Part shown: piece by piece, positions 24,660-32,533 of the stretch
How positions within the stretch are numbered: the first letter of the stretch is position 1
Layout of the letters: each line of letters opens with the position of its first letter
NCBI GenBank assembly: GCA_937127435.1
Contig: CAKZLZ010000069.1
Span: forward strand, 1 to 32,643
DNA length: 32,643 nt
DNA from: an uncultured Verrucomicrobiota bacterium
GTDB lineage: Bacteria > Verrucomicrobiota > Kiritimatiellia > SS1-B-03-39 > UBA6053
Reading direction: 5' to 3'
Translations under genes and position numbers: made by a program
Notes under the pieces: model-generated
The model's database searches: none
What the model was told of the DNA's origin: nothing
What the model saw: the letters and a program-made list of their open reading frames with translations, nothing else

Positions 24660-26138
24660 TTATTTCTGATCCTGTACCTTCCGCATAAGCACCGAGATAT
24701 CGGGGTTCTTATACAGGTCGGTAATCATTTCTTCATACAAAGAGGTGAAAGACCTTTCTTCTATCAACTCTCCGAAAATGGATTCAATCCGGAGGAAAGA
24801 AAGTACATCCTCCGAAGTTCCCCCGGCCGCCTGATGCAATTCGGCTTTCATGTCATCCACAATATCAAGTGCTACTCCATGCCGGTTCACGCCTTTGTCG
24901 CTATAATAACACCAGGCGGCAATAACCAAAGTCGCATAGGCAATGTGCCCGCCAGAGGCCAAATTTTCACGCAGAGTGGGAAGTAGAAATTTGGGAAGTT
25001 TGGCCGAACTCTCCAGGCAGATACGCGCCAAACTGTCTTTGATACTCGGATTACTGAAACGCTCAATCAAGCTGTCTTTGTACGCATCCAGATCGATTCC
25101 CTCCACCTCATCAAGAACAGGTGTAGCTTCAAGATCCATGAAGTTCCGCAGGTAGGCGGCGAACAGAGGATCCCGCACAGCCCCGTCAATGGTTTCATGT
25201 CCCTGAATCGATCCCAGCAATCCCAGCACCGAATGACCGGCGTTGAGTAAACTGATTTTCATTTTTTCATACGGTGTCACATCCGGCACAAACTGCGCAC
25301 CCACGTTTTCCCAGGCAGGGCGTCCATCTGAAAACTGGTCTTCAATCACCCATTGGCAAAAAGGCTCACACGTGACAGGCCAGCCATCGATGACACCAAA
25401 CTTGGCTTCGAGCAACTCAATGTCAGCCGGGGTGGTCACCGGGGTAATGCGGTCAACCATCGCATTCGGGAACCGGACTTCCGCCTCAATCCATTCCGCA
25501 AGTTCCGCATCCTGCCGCCGGGCAAATGCCAGCAACATTCGTTTGGTCATGTCACCATTGTGCGGCACGTTGTCGCAGGATTGCACTGTGAAGGGAGCAA
25601 GACCGGCTGCACGTCGTTTTTGCAGTGCCGCGGTCAGGTATCCGAAGATCAACCTCGGTTTGTCAGGATTCGCCAGATCGTGTTGTACATCCGGATTATC
25701 AAACCGGAACGCACCGGTGACCGGATGAAAATTGTAGCCGCCCTCGGTAATGGTCAGAGAAACAATTTTGGTTTCCGGATTCGCCATGCGATCGATGACC
25801 GCCCGGGGATCATCCACACTGAGCATGAAGTCAACCAGAGAACCCATCACATGATTTTCCACTTTCCCATCGGGATGCTTTACGAGAAGACTGTAAAGAT
25901 AATCCTGTTCCTTAAGCGTGTCACGCATCTTCCGGTCTGCCTCTCTCAACCCGATACCACAAATCCCCCAATCAAGCGAACCCGTCGCCAGGAGCTTGTC
26001 GGTGTAATAGGCTTCATGTGAACGATGGAATCCACCCACGCCCACATGCACGATCCCTACCTTTACCTGGTTGCGGTCATAAGCGGGAGTGCCCATCTGT
26101 GCAGAGAGGGATTTTAGATTTTCTTGTTTAAGTTTCAT
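24660..26138 (-). CDS. Mannitol dehydrogenase-family polyol/fructuronate oxidoreductase
   Basis: A 492-residue protein from the ATG at 26,138, the normal size for the long-chain mannitol dehydrogenase/fructuronate reductase family. The NAD-binding segment VGIVHVGVGGFHRSHEAYY is at about residues 27-45. The family block with its catalytic lysine is seen as KMKISLLNAGHSVLG at about residues 291-305. These enzymes interconvert polyols and ketoses (mannitol-fructose, arabinitol-xylulose) or fructuronate and mannonate. The long open frame to 26,318 overlaps the upstream kinase-like gene and starts with unconserved sequence, so I rejected it; ATG 26,150 is a possible alternative start. With the porin, ABC transporter and PfkB kinase this suggests polyol or related sugar-acid catabolism, but the substrate is not identified. 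Confidence 0.88.
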   Translation of the reverse strand: MKLKQENLKSLSAQMGTPAYDRNQVKVGIVHVGVGGFHRSHEAYYTDKLLATGSLDWGICGIGLREADRKMRDTLKEQDYLYSLLVKHPDGKVENHVMGSLVDFMLSVDDPRAVIDRMANPETKIVSLTITEGGYNFHPVTGAFRFDNPDVQHDLANPDKPRLIFGYLTAALQKRRAAGLAPFTVQSCDNVPHNGDMTKRMLLAFARRQDAELAEWIEAEVRFPNAMVDRITPVTTPADIELLEAKFGVIDGWPVTCEPFCQWVIEDQFSDGRPAWENVGAQFVPDVTPYEKMKISLLNAGHSVLGLLGSIQGHETIDGAVRDPLFAAYLRNFMDLEATPVLDEVEGIDLDAYKDSLIERFSNPSIKDSLARICLESSAKLPKFLLPTLRENLASGGHIAYATLVIAAWCYYSDKGVNRHGVALDIVDDMKAELHQAAGGTSEDVLSFLRIESIFGELIEERSFTSLYEEMITDLYKNPDISVLMRKVQDQK

Positions 26139-26188
26139 GACTGATTTCATTTGAATATTTTTACCGGGATGAAGGTGAGTGGGGGTTT

Positions 26189-26842
26189 TTAGACGCGACG
26201 TGCCAAAGCCTCTTCGATGGAACTCAGCAGGAGCGGGTCCACGTTTAAGTCCCGGGCCAAACGGAAGCCTGAACGTGGAGGCCTCGCCTCCTGCATCCGG
26301 AGCGCTTCGATGATCCATGCTTCCGCCGTGGAGTTGGAAATCACGTCGGTATTCAGCACCAGGTCAAAGTCACGCGCATCATGCCATTTCTGACCGTAGA
26401 ACCGTTGTACAAATTTCATGCGGGCCTTGTCATCGGCCGCCACCCGGCTGGCAGCTTCCGAAGGGTTCTCAATTCCTTCCCGTGCCATAACCCGGTCGAT
26501 CCGAACTTTGAACGGCGCGTCCAGACGTACATTGAGCACATCGTCGAAACCGTTCAGCGTGACATAACCGCCCCGCACCAAAATCAAGGTGCGTCCGCGA
26601 TATGCCAAGGCCTTCATGGTGTCGTTGAGCATCGAAATGATCTCAAGATTTTTCGAATTGGCCAGGTCCAGGAAATTGGGTGGCGAGGTATACAACTCGC
26701 CAAACCGGGTCAGTCCGTATTGATGCAGGGTTCCCTGCAGAATTTCTTTATCGACCAGATCGTAGCCCAGTGTCTCCGCCACTTGTTTGGCGATGGCACC
26801 GGCTTCACTGCCAACCAGTCTGGATATTGCGATGGTATTCAT
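26189..26842 (-). CDS. Cytidylate kinase-like family protein in a sugar operon
   Basis: A 217-residue protein of the Cytidylate_kin_2 type (PF13189). It opens with MNTIAISRLVGSEAGAIAKQVAETLGYDLVDKEIL, where the family has a GSGG-x-x-IA nucleotide loop. Here it reads GSEAGAIA and lacks the classical Walker A lysine. Later segments ILVRGGYVTLNGFDDVLNVRLDAPFKVRIDRVMAREGI and RFYGQKWHDARDFDLVLNTD match the family well. True CMP kinases are housekeeping; this one is embedded between the ABC permease (20 bases) and the dehydrogenase (about 50 bases), so a role tied to sugar metabolism is more likely. AAAGGAAAA precedes the ATG. The family call is good; the substrate is unknown. Confidence 0.82.
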   Translation of the reverse strand: MNTIAISRLVGSEAGAIAKQVAETLGYDLVDKEILQGTLHQYGLTRFGELYTSPPNFLDLANSKNLEIISMLNDTMKALAYRGRTLILVRGGYVTLNGFDDVLNVRLDAPFKVRIDRVMAREGIENPSEAASRVAADDKARMKFVQRFYGQKWHDARDFDLVLNTDVISNSTAEAWIIEALRMQEARPPRSGFRLARDLNVDPLLLSSIEEALARRV

Positions 26843-26862
26843 GGCTTTTCCTTTGGTGTGTT

Positions 26863-27831
26863 TTAGCTGGTTTTGCGATGCTGCATGCAGTCGAAGGCCA
26901 CCGCAATCAATAGCACAGTCCCTTTGATAACCATTTGCGTGAACTCGGTCACATTCAACAGCACCATGCCGTTGCTGAGCACACCGAGAATCAATACGCC
27001 GGCCACCACATTGGAGATGCGGCCGACCCCACCGGTCACAGAGATCCCCCCGAGAACACAGGCCGTCAGAATTTCCAGCTCAAACCCTTCCCCCACATTT
27101 GAGGTCGCGGAATTGGTTCTTGAGAGAATGACGATACCCGCGATTCCGGCGAAAAGTCCGGACAGGGAGTACACCAGATATTTTACATTTTTAACTTTGA
27201 TACCGGACAGCTTGGCAGCTTCTTCATTTCCGCCCACCGCATAGAAATAGCGGCCGAAGTACGTCTTGTTCAGAATGAAAGCTCCAATCCCCATAATGAC
27301 GGCCATAATGACAACCGGAATCGGGATGGGTCCCAAATATCCCTGGCCAATGACCGCGAAGGATTCAGGGAATCCATAGATGGGTACGCCTTTGCTGATC
27401 AGGAAAGCCACCCCTTCGATGATGATCATCATCGCCAGCGTCACAATAAGCGGCGGCATCTGAATGTTGGCAATGATCCAGCCGTTGGCGAAGCCGATCA
27501 AAGTGGCCATGGCGACGGTCAGCACGATCGCCAGCACCGGATTCATTCCCTGATTGACCATGAACCAGCCGCATACCACATTCACCAGGGTGATGACCGA
27601 TCCGACTGAAAGGTCGATACCTCCCAGCAAGAGTACGAACGCGAAGCCGACCGAGGCGATGCCGAGCATGGATACCTGGCGGGCAACATTCATTAGATTG
27701 TTGCTGACCAGGAAGTTCTCCGTAGCAAAGGAGAAGAAGCCGATAAGAACCAGCAATACGACATAAATGCCGTTTCGTTTTGCGAAATCAACTGCGTTCG
27801 CAGTCCCTTTTAAGTTTTCTAAATGTCCCAT
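26863..27831 (-). CDS. Sugar ABC transporter permease (RbsC/BPD_transp_2 family)
   Basis: A 322-residue polytopic membrane protein, the usual length. It has about nine hydrophobic segments and family blocks such as VLLLGGIDLSVGSVITLVNVV, PPLIVTLAMMIIIEGVAFL, YAVGGNEEAAKLSGI and ACVLGGISVTGGVGRI. It forms the channel of a CUT2-type sugar importer with the ATPase encoded 11 bases upstream. AGGAG is present before the ATG. CUT2 systems carry ribose, xylose, galactose, polyols and related monosaccharides. Confidence 0.92.
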   Translation of the reverse strand: MGHLENLKGTANAVDFAKRNGIYVVLLVLIGFFSFATENFLVSNNLMNVARQVSMLGIASVGFAFVLLLGGIDLSVGSVITLVNVVCGWFMVNQGMNPVLAIVLTVAMATLIGFANGWIIANIQMPPLIVTLAMMIIIEGVAFLISKGVPIYGFPESFAVIGQGYLGPIPIPVVIMAVIMGIGAFILNKTYFGRYFYAVGGNEEAAKLSGIKVKNVKYLVYSLSGLFAGIAGIVILSRTNSATSNVGEGFELEILTACVLGGISVTGGVGRISNVVAGVLILGVLSNGMVLLNVTEFTQMVIKGTVLLIAVAFDCMQHRKTS

Positions 27832-27842
27832 TGTTTTATCTC

Positions 27843-29321
27843 CTATTTTTGCGATGCAAAATTCATGATGGTTTCTTGATTAAAATCCTTCCGGTCCAGA
27901 CTGCCCGAAATTTTGCCGTCACAGAGAACGACAATCCGGTCAGACATTCCCATGACCTCCTCCATTTCAGAAGAGATCATCAATACGGACTTGCCGTCTT
28001 CGACCAATGCATTGACCAGGGTGTAAATTTCCGACTTCGCCCCCACGTCGATCCCCCGGGTGGGTTCGTCAAAAATCACCAGTTCAGGTTCGGATGCAAG
28101 CCAGCGGGCGATAATGACCTTTTGCTGATTTCCGCCACTGAGGTTTTTGATTTTCTGTTCGACGGACGGCGTCTTGATCCGGATCGATTGTTTATACTCC
28201 TCGGCAAGACGTCTCTCCTCTTTGGCATCGATAACGAAGCACTTGGAGATCCGTTCCAAAACCGCCATACTGGTGTTGCTGCGGATGGTCATATCCATGA
28301 GCGCGCCTTTACCTTTCCGGTCCTCGGGCACGAGGGCAATGCCACTGTCGATGGCTTCCCGGGGTGTCTTCGGCGAAACTTCTTTACCGTTGAGCAGAAC
28401 CGTACCTTCGGTTCTTTTGGCCGCGCCGAAAAGAAGTTCAGCCGTCTCGGTGCGCCCGGCACCAATCAGACCCGCAAATCCCAACACCTCCCCTTTCCTG
28501 ATGTGGAAACTGATGTCGCTCACGCCATTTCCGGAAAGGTTCTTTACGTCCAGCAGAACTTCGTCTGAGATACAGGCTTTACGTTGGGGATAGGTTTCTT
28601 TTAATTCGCGGCCAACCATCAGTTTGACCAGGTCGTTCATATTGGTTTCGCTGGTTTTGACCGTGTCGATCTTCTGACCATCCCGCAGCACGGTGATGCG
28701 TTCGGTGAGTCGGAAAATTTCTTCCATGCGGTGGGAGATATAAATAATCGTCACCCCGGAAGCTTTGAGCTTTTCAACCACTTCATAGAGACGTTCCGCT
28801 TCGGCCGATGTCAGCGGCGCCGAGGGCTCGTCCATGATAAGAATCCGTGCCTTCTGCGACAGGGCCTTGGCAATCTCCACAAGCTGCTGATAGCCGACCG
28901 TCAGGCTGCTCACCAGCGCGTTCGGATCAATATCGATATTGAACTGCTCAAAGATTTTGGCGGCCTCGCGGGCCATGGCCTTCTTGTCGACCACCAATCC
29001 TTTGCGGATCGCCCGGCCGAGAAAAATGTTCTCCGCGACGGACAGTTCCCCCACCAGATTAAACTCCTGGTAGATGACCCCGATGCCGTGCGACTCGGAA
29101 AGCTGTGGCGTGAGCGAAGTGAATTCCTCACCTTCGATCACAATTTTGCCGGAATTCGGCATCACCGCTCCGGTGCAACTTTTAATCAAAGTCGATTTCC
29201 CGGCGCCGTTTTCACCGACCAGGGCATGTGCCTCCCCTTTGACGAATTCGATGCTGACATCATTCAGTGCGATGACACCGGGGTATTTTTTTGTGATATT
29301 CTTCAGTTCCAGAATATTCAT
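27843..29321 (-). CDS. Sugar ABC transporter ATP-binding protein (RbsA-type, two ATPase domains)
   Basis: A 492-residue protein with two ABC domains fused, as in RbsA, XylG and MglA. The first has a normal Walker A, GENGAGKST (36-44), and Walker B ILIMDEPSAPL. The second has the degenerate P-loop GLIGAGRTE typical of this family, with a complete signature LSGGNQQKV (about 390-400) and LVIFDEPTRGIDVGAK. The ATPase drives sugar import through the permease encoded 11 bases downstream. AAGGAA precedes the ATG. The 95-base gap before it holds a long stem-loop. Confidence 0.93.
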   Translation of the reverse strand: MNILELKNITKKYPGVIALNDVSIEFVKGEAHALVGENGAGKSTLIKSCTGAVMPNSGKIVIEGEEFTSLTPQLSESHGIGVIYQEFNLVGELSVAENIFLGRAIRKGLVVDKKAMAREAAKIFEQFNIDIDPNALVSSLTVGYQQLVEIAKALSQKARILIMDEPSAPLTSAEAERLYEVVEKLKASGVTIIYISHRMEEIFRLTERITVLRDGQKIDTVKTSETNMNDLVKLMVGRELKETYPQRKACISDEVLLDVKNLSGNGVSDISFHIRKGEVLGFAGLIGAGRTETAELLFGAAKRTEGTVLLNGKEVSPKTPREAIDSGIALVPEDRKGKGALMDMTIRSNTSMAVLERISKCFVIDAKEERRLAEEYKQSIRIKTPSVEQKIKNLSGGNQQKVIIARWLASEPELVIFDEPTRGIDVGAKSEIYTLVNALVEDGKSVLMISSEMEEVMGMSDRIVVLCDGKISGSLDRKDFNQETIMNFASQK

Positions 29322-29361
29322 ATTGGATTCCTTGTGGAGTTTGAGATCAGAGGGATTTGCA

Positions 29362-29397
29362 GGCCGGCGCAGAGTTTTGTGTTTCTCTGCACCGGCC
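29362..29397 (-). promoter_or_regulatory. Intercistronic stem-loop between binding-protein and ATPase genes
   Basis: Two 13-base arms (29,362-29,374 and 29,385-29,397) pair with a 10-base loop. The only imperfection is C against A on the plus strand, which becomes a G-U pair in the minus-strand transcript, so the structure fits the RNA of the operon. It lacks a T-run. It is placed 20 bases after the binding-protein stop, where such structures in other transporter operons protect or attenuate the mRNA so that more binding protein than ATPase is made. That role is inference. Confidence 0.65.
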
Positions 29398-29416
29398 AGA
29401 GGACCGTGCAGAAGGA

Positions 29417-30376
29417 TTATTTCCCCAAGTACTCATCCACGTTGTCATGGGTAACGGGAATAAACACCCGGAACACTTCCTTCGTTTCAACCGCTTCGTC
29501 TGCGTGAAGCTGCGAGACCATTTGCCAGATCTTGTCGGCAATATCTTTGTTGGTGCCGGTCACGGTGACGCTCATGCGGATGCCTTCATTGTTTTTCATA
29601 GCAGACAGTTCCGGCTGGGTCGCATCGGCCGCAAAAATTCCGAAGTCATACGTAACTTTTCCCGCCGCTTTGGCCGCTTCATTCGCACCCACGGATCCGC
29701 CGCCGCCGATGGAGCAAACCACTTTCACATTGGGGTTGGACTGAAAGATGGTCTCCATCTTTTCGATTCCTTCCTTGGTGTCAATGGCGCTGCTTTGGGC
29801 CACGATTTTCGCCTGGGGAGCCAATTCCGTGATCGCATCCACAATCCCGTTTCCTCTGTCCAGGAGAATCGGTAATTGCGGGTAGTTGAGAATGGCCACC
29901 TCAGCATTTCCGTCCAGTTTTTCGTTGATCCACTTGGCGGCGTGCTCCCCGATGGTGTATCCCAGCTCGTGGTTGTCAATCAACCAGGCCAGGTCGGCAT
30001 TTTCCAGGTTGTCGTCCCATGCTATGACCTTAATACCGTTCTCACGGGCTTGTTTGAGGGCAAATTCGACGCCCCGCGGATCCGCCGGATGAATGATAAT
30101 CACGTCCACCCCGCTGGAGATAAAGTTTTCAATTTGGGTGACCTGCTTGCCGACATTGCTGTCACAGGCCACGTAGTTGATCCTCCCTCCCTGTTCCTTG
30201 ACTTTCTTCTCAATCGCCTGGCAATAGCCTGCCCAGGTCGGATTGCTCAGAGACTGCACAGTCATGCCGATTTTCACCGGGGACGTGCCATCTTCATTGA
30301 CAGTTTCCTGGCGCCCGCAACCGGTGAATAAAAGTCCTACCGCGGTAATGATGAGTCCTATTTTTAATGTTTTCAC
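29417..30376 (-). CDS. Sugar ABC transporter substrate-binding lipoprotein (RbsB-type, Peripla_BP_4)
   Basis: A 319-residue protein starting at GTG 30,376, with AGGAGAG three bases before it. The signal sequence ends in LLFTGC, giving a lipoprotein cysteine at residue 20, although Phe at -3 is not the standard lipobox residue. The mature part has the RbsB fold: KIGMTVQSLSNPTWAGYCQAIE, VDVIIIHPADPRGVEFALKQA, KVIAWDDNLE, GHTIGEHAAK-like segments and VVCSIGGGGSVGANEAAKAAG. It captures the sugar for the downstream-encoded ABC transporter. The substrate cannot be read from the binding residues by eye. Confidence 0.9.
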   Translation of the reverse strand: MKTLKIGLIITAVGLLFTGCGRQETVNEDGTSPVKIGMTVQSLSNPTWAGYCQAIEKKVKEQGGRINYVACDSNVGKQVTQIENFISSGVDVIIIHPADPRGVEFALKQARENGIKVIAWDDNLENADLAWLIDNHELGYTIGEHAAKWINEKLDGNAEVAILNYPQLPILLDRGNGIVDAITELAPQAKIVAQSSAIDTKEGIEKMETIFQSNPNVKVVCSIGGGGSVGANEAAKAAGKVTYDFGIFAADATQPELSAMKNNEGIRMSVTVTGTNKDIADKIWQMVSQLHADEAVETKEVFRVFIPVTHDNVDEYLGK

Positions 30377-30390
30377 GTTCTCTCCTGGGT

Positions 30391-31302
30391 TTATTGAGTT
30401 ATTTCCGCAATTTTCGCGGATACTTTATTTATCAAATCGTGGGGCAATTCCGGCGTTGCGCCCCGCTGCATGCAAACGAAAGTCGAAACTTCACTGGCAA
30501 ACAAATTCACGTCCTGCAGGGACCACCCCTTCAGCAAGCCCATGCACATAGCCGCAGTGAACGAATCCCCCGCCCCCACGGAATCCACCGCTTCACCTTC
30601 AAGCCCGGGGAAATCGTCAACTTCCTTATCGCTCATCAGCAAACTTCCTTCCGCCCCCCGGGTATACGCGATCACGTCCAACCCGAAACACGCACGGAGT
30701 TGTTCAAGCTGATCCATAAGCGTTCCGGTAAATGAAAAGTAATTCGCCAGTTCCGGCAGTTCCTCATCGCTGAGCTTCAACACGGTCGCAATCCTGAGCG
30801 AATCCTCGATCAGCTGTTTAGAGAAGAAGGCCGCTCGCAAATTGATATCGTAAATCTTTAATGCGGTTGGCGGGACATTTCTTAGGAAAGAACGGATGCT
30901 TCCCCGGGATTCACCGGAACGCTGCGACAAAGATCCAAAGCAAACCGCATCCAATCTTCCCGCCAGCACTTTCAACTCAGGAGGACAGGGAATATGGTCC
31001 CAGGCCACCGCTTCACGAATGGTGTAAGTGGGCTTGCTTCCCTTGAGGGCAACCTCCACGGTGCCGGTTGGATACTGCGGACTTTCAAACACATAGTCCG
31101 TGTTCACTTCCAGACACTCCAGTTCATCCAACAATTGCCTGCCCAGGGGATCCGCACCGACGCAACTGACCGGAAATGCCTCCGCCCCCAGTCCGTTGCA
31201 ATGGAATGCAAAATTGGCAGGCGCTCCGCCCAAACGCTTTTGCGTCGGGAAAATATCCCAAACCAACTCCCCGATTCCCGCGACTGTAAATTCGTTTTTC
31301 AT
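30391..31302 (-). CDS. PfkB-family carbohydrate kinase (fructokinase-like)
   Basis: A 303-residue kinase, first gene of the operon. The N-terminal PfkB signature region reads RLGGAPANFAFHCNGLG, and the catalytic and anion-hole motif is VGAGDSFTAAMCMGLL near residue 246. PfkB enzymes phosphorylate sugars or nucleosides with ATP; this one most resembles fructokinase-type sugar kinases, which would fit a ketose made by the mannitol dehydrogenase-family enzyme in the same operon. Fourteen bases separate it from the binding-protein gene. The start has no strong Shine-Dalgarno sequence. Confidence 0.9.
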   Translation of the reverse strand: MKNEFTVAGIGELVWDIFPTQKRLGGAPANFAFHCNGLGAEAFPVSCVGADPLGRQLLDELECLEVNTDYVFESPQYPTGTVEVALKGSKPTYTIREAVAWDHIPCPPELKVLAGRLDAVCFGSLSQRSGESRGSIRSFLRNVPPTALKIYDINLRAAFFSKQLIEDSLRIATVLKLSDEELPELANYFSFTGTLMDQLEQLRACFGLDVIAYTRGAEGSLLMSDKEVDDFPGLEGEAVDSVGAGDSFTAAMCMGLLKGWSLQDVNLFASEVSTFVCMQRGATPELPHDLINKVSAKIAEITQ

Positions 31303-31350
31303 ATTTGTGTTAATGATGTTTTGTTAATTGTTCCTCTGCAACTGAAGATT

Positions 31351-31380
31351 AGAATACCTCATAAAATACTCATATGTAAA
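31351..31380 (-). promoter_or_regulatory. Predicted promoter of the sugar operon
   Basis: On the minus strand, TTTACA (31,375-31,380) and TATTCT (31,351-31,356) are separated by 18 bases. The -35 lies inside one operator-like site (31,372-31,392), so a bound repressor would block RNA polymerase. It is about 50 bases before the kinase ATG. Confidence 0.45.
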
Positions 31381-31430
31381 CTTAAATGTAATTTAGGGGC
31401 TTGCATAAGCATAACATTTAACTTACATAT
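31372..31430. promoter_or_regulatory. Large operator-like dyad between the repressor and sugar operon
   Basis: Two copies of a site, ATATGTAA-N1/2-TTAAATGT, face each other: 31,372-31,389 and, reversed, 31,414-31,430. The 8-base blocks ATATGTAA/TTACATAT and TTAAATGT/ACATTTAA are each perfectly mirrored about 31,401. A small GCTT-GCAT-AAGC hairpin (31,399-31,410) sits in the middle. The right copy ends six bases before the regulator ATG and the left covers the operon -35, so the regulator probably represses both itself and the operon. The site is a candidate operator for the GntR-type protein encoded next to it. Confidence 0.7.
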
Positions 31431-31435
31431 CCAGC

Positions 31436-32533
31436 ATGAACTCTCCTAAGCCCAAGTACTTACAAATACATGACGAAATTCGCGAATTAATTGAAAAACA
31501 GGCCTGGAAACCGGGCGATTTTCTGCCCACCGAAGAAGAATTGTGTAAAACATACAAGGTGTCGCGCCCCACAATTGCCAAGGCTTTGCAGCTCTTGACC
31601 AAAGAAAAACGGGTACATCGGCGGGCAGGATTTGGCACCAAGGTGTTGGCACCCGGCCGCTCCGGACTCAGTGCGGGTTTTCTGATTCCACGTTTACATG
31701 AAACCGAAATTTTCGAATCCATCTGTGCCAGCATTACCGAAACGGCCGGTATGGAGGCCATGCGTATTATTCATCCTGCCGATGTCACTCCGGAAAAAAA
31801 CCTCGCGCGGATGGCGGAAAAACTCGCCGACCGTTTTATCGCCACCAAAACCCACGGCGTTTTTTTCACCCCTATTGAACAAATTCCCGACCAGGAAAAA
31901 TTCAATATGGAAATTATTAAACGATTGACCTGCAAAGGGATACGCGTGGTATTACTCGATCGTGATGTATACCCCTGGCCCAAACAAACGCCCTACGATC
32001 TGATTGGAATTGATAACATTGAAGCGGGATATGTCACTGCGCTTCACCTCCTGGGGAACGGCTGTAAACAACTGGCCTTCGTGTCTGCAGCCAATCCCGC
32101 CATGACCGTTCAACTGCGTCGGATCGGCAGCGGGGAGGCACTGGTTCACGAAGGACAAATGGCCCAAAATTTGATGCAAGTTGTTTTCCATTCGGACGCT
32201 CCGGAAAAAACCGCCAAACAGCTGCTCGCCTCCAAGGCTGACGGAATCATCTGTGCAAATGACGCCACCGCGGCCCCTTTGTTACGCGCCTTGGTGGATC
32301 TTGGCGCCGACATTCCCAACCGCATTCAGGTCTGTGGATTTGATGACGTGAAATACGCTTCCCTACTCAGCGTTCCCCTCACCAGTTATCATCAGCCTTG
32401 TAAAGACATTGGAAAAACTGCCGCCCGGGTGATGCTGAACCGGATCAAATACCCGGACAGCCCCGCCCTGCGCGTTTCTCTTCGAGGTGAATTGGTTATC
32501 CGTGATTCATCCTGTGGCCCCATTATGACCTGA
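31436..32533 (+). CDS. GntR-type HTH / LacI-type sensor transcriptional regulator (AraR-like architecture)
   Basis: A 365-residue regulator. Residues 1-70 form a GntR winged helix (KYLQIHDEIRELIEKQAWKPGDFLPTEEEL, KVSRPTIAKALQLL). Residues of about 80-360 form a periplasmic-binding-protein-like sensor (Peripla_BP_3), with DGIICANDATAAPLLRAL and QVCGFDDVKYASLL. This combination is that of the Bacillus arabinose repressor AraR, in which sugar binding releases DNA. It is divergent from the seven-gene sugar operon, 133 bases from the kinase start, with the operator-like dyad in between. It is the likely specific repressor of that operon, with an imported sugar or its product as inducer. Confidence 0.92.
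   Translation: MNSPKPKYLQIHDEIRELIEKQAWKPGDFLPTEEELCKTYKVSRPTIAKALQLLTKEKRVHRRAGFGTKVLAPGRSGLSAGFLIPRLHETEIFESICASITETAGMEAMRIIHPADVTPEKNLARMAEKLADRFIATKTHGVFFTPIEQIPDQEKFNMEIIKRLTCKGIRVVLLDRDVYPWPKQTPYDLIGIDNIEAGYVTALHLLGNGCKQLAFVSAANPAMTVQLRRIGSGEALVHEGQMAQNLMQVVFHSDAPEKTAKQLLASKADGIICANDATAAPLLRALVDLGADIPNRIQVCGFDDVKYASLLSVPLTSYHQPCKDIGKTAARVMLNRIKYPDSPALRVSLRGELVIRDSSCGPIMT

Noticed and set aside
26139..26318. N-terminal extension of the mannitol dehydrogenase-family frame to 26,318
   Set aside because: It overlaps the end of the cytidylate kinase-like gene, is rich in Pro, Gly and Arg unlike the family, and the conserved protein begins at the Met codon at 26,138 or 26,150.
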